Positions 34,978 through 43,300 of a DNA stretch of 64,000 bases are shown here, one piece after another (the first letter of the stretch is position 1; each line of letters starts with the position of its first letter). The position numbers and the translations under genes were made by a program. The stretch is taken from NCBI GenBank assembly GCA_017516285.1, contig JAFXDD010000020.1:1-64000 (forward strand), given 5' to 3'. The DNA is from Lachnospiraceae bacterium (GTDB taxonomy: Bacteria > Bacillota_A > Clostridia > Lachnospirales > Lachnospiraceae). The notes under the pieces were generated by a model that made no database searches, was not told the origin of the DNA, and saw only the letters and a list, made by a program, of their open reading frames with translations.

Positions 34978-37089
34978 ATGTTTCAATTACCGCAATTAGG
35001 AAAGGCTGCTATTCCATTATTACACTTTCCTACCAGGTATCAGGCGTTTATCTTTCGTGCGTACGAGTATGTGCCGCCATCAAAAATTGCACAGCTTCTT
35101 GGTACTACCGAGGAAAGGGTCAGACAGGCGGCACAAGATATGGGGCTTACAAAGGCTTGTGACAGTAATATATGGCTTGAGAAGGGCTACATTACCATTA
35201 TTCGCAGATTGTGGCACATTTTACCTTATGAGCAGTTGCTTGAGCTTTTGGAGATGGATAGTAAAAGCCTGGCAATAATCTTAAAAGAAGAGGATTTTCT
35301 GGATATTAAGCTGGGAAATAAGCCGGTGTGTGAACCGGTAGCTTTTAGAGACCTGACAGAAAAAGAGACGGAACAGACTGGATACATAAAGGAAGTGGTA
35401 CAAGCCTTGGATATGCAGGGAACGGAGCCCTTTGCTTTTCAGTATGATGTGAAGGACATGGGGTTCTCAGGCAGGCAGCACTTTAATATCAGAATGACAC
35501 ATGGCTTTTCCGGGCTGTATCAGAAAGCTTTTGACATAGACAGTGAGGAGTATTTTCCGGACAGTATGCTGGAGGCCTATCAGAAGGTGGGGGTCAATGC
35601 AGTTTGGACACAGGCCGTTTTGTATCAGCTGACAGAATATCCCTTTGATAAGAGCCTGTCGGCAGGTTATCATAAGCGACTTGCCAGATTAAAAGCCTTT
35701 ACAGAAAGATGTGATAAATACGGCATCAAGGTATTTTTGTATTTGAACGAGCCGCGAAGTATGCCGGAAAGCTTTTTTGAAAAGCATCCGCATATGAGAG
35801 GTCACAAAGCAAGAGAAAATAAAATATGCCTGTGCACCTCTAACAGGGAGGTACAGGATTACCTCACAGAGGGGGTAGCATTTATTTGTAAGGAAGTGCC
35901 GAAGATAGGCGGTTTCTTTACCATTACCAGGTCGGAAAATGTAACAAACTGCTACTCTCATTGCAGGCAAAGCAATTGCACCTGCCCCAGATGCAGTAAG
36001 CGTAGCGAAAGCGATGTGATTGCAGAGGTTATCGGCTGCATGGAAAAAGGTGCGCATAAAGTAAATCCTGAGATTAAGGTCATTGCCTGGAGCTGGAACT
36101 GGAATGAATTTCATTTGGATATTATTAAAAAGCTGCCGGAGCATGTAATACTGCTAAGCCAAAGCGAGCGATTTATACCCTTTACCATAGGAGGCATTAG
36201 TGGAAGAGAACGGGACTATTCTATGAGTATTATCGGCCCTGGTGAGTGGGCTAAGGCTGAATGGAAGGCAGCAAAGGAACGCGGCTTAGAATTAATGGCC
36301 AAAATACAAGTTAATACCACTTGGGAATGTTCTACGGTGCCTGCACTTCCGGTATATCCGCTGATAGAGGAGCATATCCGCAGGATTAAGGAGGAAGGCG
36401 TGGAAAATCTAATGCTCAGCTGGACCCTTGGCGGGTATCCGTCCGGAAACATTATACATGCAGCAAAGTATTTCTATGAAAGATATGATGAAACAGCATT
36501 GGAAGAAACCGAGGCACAGAAAAAGGCAGGAGAAATTTTTAGTCATGCCTTTCAGGAGTTTCCATTTGATGCAGGGGTCTTATATAAGGGACCGCAAAAT
36601 GCCGGACCGGCTAACCTGCTGTATCTGGAGCCTACCGGCTACAATGCCACCATGACCTGCTATGCTTATGATGATATAGACAGCTGGAGAAGTATTTATC
36701 CGAGAGAGGTCTATGAGGCACAGCTGTGTAAGCTTTGCAGTAAGTGGGAAGAAGGACTGAGGCTTTTAGAGCAGGAAAGACTGGAACGTGATTCCGGCCA
36801 GACACTTCCGCAAAGCGAAATGGAGATTATGGCAGCTGCAGCATATTGCCTGTTTAAATCCAGCCTAAATCAGTTCCGTTTTTATCTGGCAAGAGAAAAG
36901 CAGGACAAAGAGGTGATGCTGGAACAGGCCGAGGCAGAGCTTGTCTGTGCAAGGAAAATGCTTGACATGATGAATTTAAATGCGGCAATTGGCTTTGAAG
37001 CAGCCAATCATTATTATTTCTCTAAAGGATGTTTGGTTGAAAAGCTTGTGAATTGTGATTATGTGATAAGACAGCTGGAGCATACATGA
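34978..37089 (+). CDS. GH20-like TIM-barrel protein with N-terminal helix-turn-helix-like segment
   Basis: 703 aa, cytoplasmic. Residues about 20-55 read like a helix-turn-helix (YVPPSKIAQLLGTTEERVRQA), which is unexpected in a glycosidase. A TIM barrel follows (about 165-520): MLEAYQKVGVNAVWTQAVLY, ERCDKYGIKVFLYLNEP, IGGFFTITRSENVTNC and VIAWSWNWNE. Near 320-340 is a cysteine cluster, CYSHCRQSNCTCPRC, which could hold a metal. A helical C-terminus closes it. Strand order and motifs resemble the GH20/GH84-like group acting on N-acetylhexosamines, but the Asp-Glu catalytic pair of GH20 could not be pinned down. The protein at 53574 is a distant relative in the same locus. AGGAG precedes the ATG. 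Confidence 0.6.
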   Translation: MFQLPQLGKAAIPLLHFPTRYQAFIFRAYEYVPPSKIAQLLGTTEERVRQAAQDMGLTKACDSNIWLEKGYITIIRRLWHILPYEQLLELLEMDSKSLAIILKEEDFLDIKLGNKPVCEPVAFRDLTEKETEQTGYIKEVVQALDMQGTEPFAFQYDVKDMGFSGRQHFNIRMTHGFSGLYQKAFDIDSEEYFPDSMLEAYQKVGVNAVWTQAVLYQLTEYPFDKSLSAGYHKRLARLKAFTERCDKYGIKVFLYLNEPRSMPESFFEKHPHMRGHKARENKICLCTSNREVQDYLTEGVAFICKEVPKIGGFFTITRSENVTNCYSHCRQSNCTCPRCSKRSESDVIAEVIGCMEKGAHKVNPEIKVIAWSWNWNEFHLDIIKKLPEHVILLSQSERFIPFTIGGISGRERDYSMSIIGPGEWAKAEWKAAKERGLELMAKIQVNTTWECSTVPALPVYPLIEEHIRRIKEEGVENLMLSWTLGGYPSGNIIHAAKYFYERYDETALEETEAQKKAGEIFSHAFQEFPFDAGVLYKGPQNAGPANLLYLEPTGYNATMTCYAYDDIDSWRSIYPREVYEAQLCKLCSKWEEGLRLLEQERLERDSGQTLPQSEMEIMAAAAYCLFKSSLNQFRFYLAREKQDKEVMLEQAEAELVCARKMLDMMNLNAAIGFEAANHYYFSKGCLVEKLVNCDYVIRQLEHT

Positions 37090-37130
37090 AAAAATAAGAA
37101 AAAAGAGAAATATAGGAAATGGAGCTAACT

Positions 37131-38735
37131 ATGAAGGAATTAATATTGGAAGAGCTTACCACCGCCCAAAAGCTGGGCATGGTGATGGCAGGAATTATCC
37201 GTCCGTTAAAGCCTACGGACAATTACGAAAGCTTTGACGAAAACTTGGAATACACACTGGAGCTTATTCGCAAGCATTCCCTTGGAGCAGTGTGGATACC
37301 GCCTGCCATACCAAGGCGTGCAGAGGTTATGGCAAAGGTGAAGGAGACCGCAGATTATCCGATTCTTATTATGACAGACGTGGAAAATGGGCTTGGTGAA
37401 TATAAGATAGGAAGACATAATGCCATTGGTATGGCAGATAAAGAGGAACTTGCTTATACCTTTGGTAAGGTTACGGCTATTACTGCAAGGCAGCTGGGAT
37501 ATAACGTGGTATGTGCACCTGTGCTTGATATGCAGAGTAAGTGGGGAGCCTGCGGAACCAATATTCGTTCTCTGGGCTGTGATAAATACAGGGTTACGGA
37601 GCTTGCCAAAGCAGAAGCAGAAGGGCTGCGAGATGGTGGTGTGCTTAGAGTAGGCAAGCATTATCCAGGCGGTGACAATCCACTACGTATTGATTCTCAT
37701 ATGGCAGAACGATATTCTGAGATGACAAAAGAGGAACTCTTGGACTACAGCCTGTACCCTTATCTGGAGCTTATGAAGGATGATCTGCTGGATGGTATTA
37801 TGACGCAGCACATGAAACTTGTGAATATAGATCCTGATTATCCTGTAAGTTTATCCAAGAAAGGAATAGATATTATTCGTGAGCAGGGCTTTGATGGATT
37901 TGCCATTACGGACGCACTGGATATGATGGGTATTAAAGCCAAATTTGGTGACACTCGTTCCAAAGGCATGTGTGTGGCAGCAGGCAACGAATTTGTTTTG
38001 CCATGGTTCTCTACAGTAAAGGCATATAAGGATATGAACGATTGCTATAACGAAGGCATCATAACTGATGAGAGACTTGACGAGGCAGTACGACGCATTC
38101 TGGCAGCTCAGAAAAAGGTATTGGAGATGACACCGAAGTACACAGAGATTACAGATGAGGATGCGGTACAGTTTGCTAAAATTAACAGTGAGTCTGTGCA
38201 CGCAAGAGTAGATGAGGGATTGAATATTGCCCTTCCTCGTGATAAAAGATACTTCTTTGTCATGCTGGTACATAACGAAAGCGAAATAAATGATATGGGC
38301 AAGGTATCCGTGGATACCTTTACCAATGGCTGGTATTTCCCGGCTAGAGTTGCAGCTAAGATAGAGGAACTTTTCCCGAATTCTTATGTACGCCCGATAT
38401 ATCAGTTCCCGACGAATCATCAAAATTGTAACGTGCTTCAGGATTCCATGGACTATGATGATGTAATCTTTATCACCTTTGCAGAATCACCGGCTTACAC
38501 AGGAGCAGATAATCTGACGCATCGTATCGTGGCACTGATTACGGCTATGCAGTATACCAATCGTATTTCTACGGTAGTACACTTCGGTAATCCTTTTGTA
38601 CTGGAGGAGCTACCGCATATACCGAGAATTCTGATGGGAAGCGTAGGTGCAGATAATATCGACGCAGCACTGGAGGTTTTGGCAGGCAAGCGCGAGGCTA
38701 AGGGTGTGCTGACTTATGATGTGAAGTTTAAGTAA
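37131..38735 (+). CDS. GH3 beta-N-acetylhexosaminidase-like (NagZ type)
   Basis: 534 aa from ATG 37131 (GGAG 6 bases upstream; an ATG at 37119 is also in frame). The N-terminal GH3 barrel has KHYPG (176-180) and, after it, DSH (188-190), the Asp-His acid/base pair typical of NagZ-like N-acetylglucosaminidases. The nucleophile is Asp261 in FAITDALDMMG. A C-terminal Rossmann-like domain (about 370-530) follows, as in two-domain members. Without a signal peptide it acts inside the cell. It probably removes beta-GlcNAc or similar sugars from imported oligosaccharides and would feed NagB. Confidence 0.82.
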   Translation: MKELILEELTTAQKLGMVMAGIIRPLKPTDNYESFDENLEYTLELIRKHSLGAVWIPPAIPRRAEVMAKVKETADYPILIMTDVENGLGEYKIGRHNAIGMADKEELAYTFGKVTAITARQLGYNVVCAPVLDMQSKWGACGTNIRSLGCDKYRVTELAKAEAEGLRDGGVLRVGKHYPGGDNPLRIDSHMAERYSEMTKEELLDYSLYPYLELMKDDLLDGIMTQHMKLVNIDPDYPVSLSKKGIDIIREQGFDGFAITDALDMMGIKAKFGDTRSKGMCVAAGNEFVLPWFSTVKAYKDMNDCYNEGIITDERLDEAVRRILAAQKKVLEMTPKYTEITDEDAVQFAKINSESVHARVDEGLNIALPRDKRYFFVMLVHNESEINDMGKVSVDTFTNGWYFPARVAAKIEELFPNSYVRPIYQFPTNHQNCNVLQDSMDYDDVIFITFAESPAYTGADNLTHRIVALITAMQYTNRISTVVHFGNPFVLEELPHIPRILMGSVGADNIDAALEVLAGKREAKGVLTYDVKFK

Positions 38736-38754
38736 TTGACAGGAGGATATTAAC

Positions 38755-38793
38755 ATGGACGTAAGCTACTGCAATAAGGGAGGAATGATATGA
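38755..38793 (+). CDS. 12-codon leader peptide coupled to the serine hydrolase gene
   Basis: AGGAGG (38741-38746) is followed 8 bases later by ATG and the short frame MDVSYCNKGGMI, whose TGA overlaps the ATG of the serine hydrolase in an ATGA junction. The GGAGG inside the short frame (38779-38783) is the site for the next gene. Translational coupling is likely. Whether the peptide itself matters is unknown. Confidence 0.45.
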   Translation: MDVSYCNKGGMI

Positions 38794-40280
38794 GCCATAA
38801 TATTATGCAATATACCACACCGGAGCAGGTTGGTATCAAGTCTATAAATATTCAAAAATACATTGAAGTGCTAGAAAAAAATAACCTTGCCACTCACAAT
38901 ATTATTATGGCAAGAGGAAACACGATTTTTTTTGAAAAGTATTGGGCACCTTTTCATCAGGACTTTCTTCACAGAATGTATTCTGTAAGCAAGAGCTTTG
39001 TTTCATTGGCAATCGGTTTTCTGGAGCAGGATGGATTAATCAATCTGGATGATACAATCTCTAAGTATTTCCCAAAGGAAGCAGCCCTTCAGTCTGATGA
39101 GAATATGCGTAACCAGACTATTCGTCATATGTTGATGATGAGTACTGCCAAAACGCCTCAAAACTGGCTTGATGCAAGAACGAATGACAGGGTACGCTTT
39201 TATTTCGAGAATGACGAAAAAGATTCAAGGCCATCCGGTACCATCTATTACTATGATTCCACAGGAAGTTTTGTGTTGGGAGCTGTTGTGGAGCGTGTTA
39301 CCGGAAAATCCTTTATGGATTATTTAAGGGATAAATTGTTCTGCAAAATCGGTGTGTCAGATGAGGCATACTGCTTGAAATGCCCGGGCGGACATTCCTG
39401 GGGCGATTCTGCTGTTATCTGTAGACCTATGGATCTTTTATTGGTAGCCCGTTTTGTTTTAAATGGTGGGAAGTGGAATGGTGAACAGATATTAAACGAA
39501 GAATACATCAAAATGGCAACCTCCAAACAGATTGATAACAATTATTTGGGACTAAATGATTTTGATACACAGGGATATGGTTATCTGTTTTGGATAACTT
39601 ACCAGAATTCTTTTTTCTTTAACGGAATGGGCAGTCAGTTTGCAGTATGTGTGCCGGACAAAGACCTCATTTTGGTATGTAACGGAGACAATCAGGGAAA
39701 AGAAAGAGTTGCATCTGTTATTTTTGACAGCTTCTATGAATTAATCGTAAATCAGGCCGAGGATATACCACTTCCGGAAAATAAAGTAGCGCAGGAGGCA
39801 CTGGAGGGGTATACCAAGGACTTAAAGCTTTTAGTGGCAAAGGGTGAAAAGCATACGGAATGTGAAATGAAGGTGCATGGTGTTACCTATATCATGAATG
39901 AAAATCCTATGGGTATTTCGAAAATGTGCCTGACCTTTGAAGAAAACAAGGGATGTTTTGCCTATACAAATGAACAGGGAGACAAGAAAATTTGGTTCGG
40001 ATTAGGATACAACGAATTCGGATTGTTTCCACAGGAAGGGTATTCCACCGAGGTGGGAAGTGAATACGCACAGGGGAACTATTATAAATGCGCCGCATCT
40101 GCTGCATGGATAGAGAAGAATAAGCTGCGTATCGTAGTGCAGATTATCGACCGCTATTTTGGAAATATGAGCATTACTCTTGGTTTCCAGGGTGACAGGG
40201 TAGGTGTATTTATGCAAAAAAACGCTGAAGATTTTCTGGAAGAATATAAGGGCTATGCACAAGGGAAAGGTAGTTTTTAA
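38790..40280 (+). CDS. Serine hydrolase, beta-lactamase/esterase (class C) fold
   Basis: 496 aa, no signal peptide. The penicillin-binding-like fold is shown by the S-x-x-K nucleophile motif in RMYSVSKSFVSLAIG (Ser near 71) and by the YDSTGSFVLGAVVERVTGKS segment with the tyrosine motif. The third KTG/HxG-like motif appears as FFFNGMGSQF near 275. A C-terminal extension of about 170 residues is predicted to be beta-rich. Members hydrolyse esters or short D-peptides. Within a sugar locus, removal of O-acyl groups is reasonable but inferred. Translation is probably coupled to the leader peptide. Confidence 0.8.
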   Translation: MSHNIMQYTTPEQVGIKSINIQKYIEVLEKNNLATHNIIMARGNTIFFEKYWAPFHQDFLHRMYSVSKSFVSLAIGFLEQDGLINLDDTISKYFPKEAALQSDENMRNQTIRHMLMMSTAKTPQNWLDARTNDRVRFYFENDEKDSRPSGTIYYYDSTGSFVLGAVVERVTGKSFMDYLRDKLFCKIGVSDEAYCLKCPGGHSWGDSAVICRPMDLLLVARFVLNGGKWNGEQILNEEYIKMATSKQIDNNYLGLNDFDTQGYGYLFWITYQNSFFFNGMGSQFAVCVPDKDLILVCNGDNQGKERVASVIFDSFYELIVNQAEDIPLPENKVAQEALEGYTKDLKLLVAKGEKHTECEMKVHGVTYIMNENPMGISKMCLTFEENKGCFAYTNEQGDKKIWFGLGYNEFGLFPQEGYSTEVGSEYAQGNYYKCAASAAWIEKNKLRIVVQIIDRYFGNMSITLGFQGDRVGVFMQKNAEDFLEEYKGYAQGKGSF

Positions 40281-40346
40281 TAGACTCAATGTGTTGAAAA
40301 GACACTGAGAATAAATTTTTTCATAATTACAGAAAGGAGACAATGT

Positions 40347-43300
40347 ATGAAAAAAGGTAAAAGAATTTTATGCCTGATGTTAACGTTTCTTATGACGCTT
40401 AGCATTATTTTGTCGAGAGGGGGTATAACCATACTTGACGTAAAGGCAGACGGAGAGGCGAATAAGATTTTAAAGGGTACACCTCTCTTTGATGGTCAGG
40501 TTGATGAGATGTACAAGGAATCCCTGACCTTGAGCACAGGTGTTGGAGCCAATGCTTACAACACAGCCTGGGATGACAACACAGGTAACATTTATTTTCT
40601 GTGGGACGATACTTATCTGTATATTTGCGCGGAGGTTAAGGATGATTCTGTTTGCAGTGCAGGTGATGTTTACGTTGCAGGGAACAACCCTAATAAGAAC
40701 GATAATTTGGAATTTAGATTGTGTATGAATTCCGGCATCGAGGGAGCCAATGCTACGACAATCAAGGTGGGTATTGATGCCTATGGTATCAGAGCTTATG
40801 GCTTAGATGCGGATATGGCTGCAACGGATTACTCCAAAATCCAGTACAAGACTACTCGTCGGGATGAAGGGGAGAATTCCGGATATGTGATAGAAGCTGC
40901 AATTCCACATACGGATGGTGGCATTCTGAACCTGTTGAGCGCAGGAAAGCTGGGCTTTAAGGAGCAGTTTAATGACTTGGAATATGATGGCTCTTATTAT
41001 AACTTTGCTCCAAGCCGTACAGGCGAGGGCGCAAAGGAGCTGGTTTATTATGAACTTAGTCAGGATATGGTAACAGACGGTGATGTGAATGAGGCTCCCG
41101 AAATGATTAAGGATAAGGTAGAGGTGACGGATTATATTGAGCTTTCTTTTGCAGCTGATGGTAACTATTATTTATTGACTGGTACTGGGTTTGGTAATAG
41201 TTTACCAGATGCGGAGCAGGGTATCATTAATATCGGACATGGCAATATGGTTACAGCAACAGGAGGAGGTTCAACACTTGCTAAAAGTGCACAGTATATG
41301 GCAAAGGTTGGATTTAATGCTGCCAATATTTATAACACTGACTATAAGTATATACGTGTATTGTATTCTGCAACCAATCCGGAAGGAGCAAGCAATGTTA
41401 CGATAAGACTTTCCGGAGATGGATGTAGCGGAGAAGTCATAGACTTTACAAATGTAGTGGAAGATACTAATGGAGAGTTTGTATTATCTTCTACAGGCGA
41501 AATGTTAACTAATATGAAAGCGCGCTATGCAAAAAAAGATGCCCATATGTCTTTAGTATTTATGACCACAGCTGAAGGCGGAAGTTATCAAATAAAATCC
41601 TTCTATTTCTTCAAAACGGAGGAGGAAGCAAACAATTTTGTTCTTCCAAGTGATAAGGAAGAGATTGATTTCTTAAAGCTTTCCTTTGCAGACCCTACCG
41701 GTTATTACAAGCCGGATAATGCGGAGGGGTATGGTAATAGTGTAGTCAATACGGATTTGGGAACTATTGATTTTCAGCATGGTAATATCAATCCGGGTAG
41801 TAATTATTCCAAAGGTTCACAGTATTTGACAAAGGTCGCTTTTCCGGCAGATGGAGTTTATAACGGTGAGTATAAGTACTTACGTGTGCTGTATTCTGCT
41901 ACCAATCCTACAGGGGTAGAAGAGGTTCCACTGAAGCTATACGGAGATGGAATCGGTGATTACTTCATCTTTGAAGATACAGTTAAAAATACTAATGGAG
42001 AGTTTGTATTATCTTCTACGGAAATGCTTACAGACAAGATGATAGGGCGCTATGAAAAGGGAAAAGCCTGGATGTCTTTACTGTTTATGACAGAAGAGGA
42101 AGGGGCAGATTATAAGGTAAAGGCACTCTATTTCTTTAAAAACGCAGATGATGCAGCGAAGTTTACGCCGACCTCTGAGTTGATAGAAATTAAGATAAAC
42201 GAAAATGATATTTCAAACTATCAGGTGGTAGTGCCTGTAAATGGTATTGGTAATGAGTATACCAGTGCACAGAGTATTGTAGCAAAAATTTATGAGCTTA
42301 GTGGAGTAACGCTTCCTATTGTATATGACAGTGCAGCTGCTACGGATTATGAGATATTGATTGGAGATACCAACAGAGCAGAAAGCAGTAAGCATTATGA
42401 TATTGGTGGACAGTTCCATCCATCCTACGAAAAATTTGCAGTTGCGCCATATCGTATTGAAATGGCGGGCAATAAGCTTGTATTTGTAGCTGCGGCTTCT
42501 CTTTGTGTGGACAAAAATGCAGAATTATTTAATTGGCTTATAAATAGAGGCGCAGAAAGCGGAGAGGGCGTTAATATTACTGCAAATGAAGAAGGCATAG
42601 TGGCTCGTGGTTTGTATACCTTTAGTCCATCTGTTTGGCCTGAGGTTACTAATGTGGAGGAGCCGGAGCAGTTTACAGACAGCTTTGATACGGATGAAGG
42701 CTATTGGACAACCGATTCTGAAAAGCAGGGCTGGACAATTGCTGATGAAGGGGATAACAAGGTATTTTCTACAGGAAACAGCACCTCTGCATTATCCTAT
42801 CTGCATGTATATGAAAAGAATGTATCCTTTGAGACAAAGCTTAAGGCTTCTGCAGCACAGAGCGGTCAGATTGGCTTATTGCTTAGACATACAGCAGACT
42901 ATGCTTATGTGAAGGCAGGATATGATTTTGCTGCAAAGGAATGGTTTATTGACGTACGCGAGGGCGAGGACTTTCTGCTGTACCGCCTTGAATCCCAGAC
43001 TGCAGAATTTTCCGCAGATACCTGGTATGACGTAAAAGCAATTGTGGATGGTGAAACTGCTACATTATATGTAAATGGCGAAAAGCTGCTTGAAACGGAT
43101 GATATCATCCAATCTACACCGGGTAAGGTGGGTGTGTTTGCAGATGGCGCAGCTGCAATGATAGATGACGTAAATATTTCTCTGCTTAGCGGACAGGGAA
43201 CCTTCTGGAAAAATTCAGTGCACACAAAGCTGCCGGATGAGGCTTATCGTGAAGGCGGAAGCGTTATAGAATTAAAGGATGGAAGCCTGGTATATCAAAG

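Noticed and set aside
40285..40321. Terminator between the serine hydrolase and the surface protein gene
   Set aside because: CTCAATGT/ACACTGAG has a mismatch and a large loop, so the stem is weak; the T-run after it may be chance.
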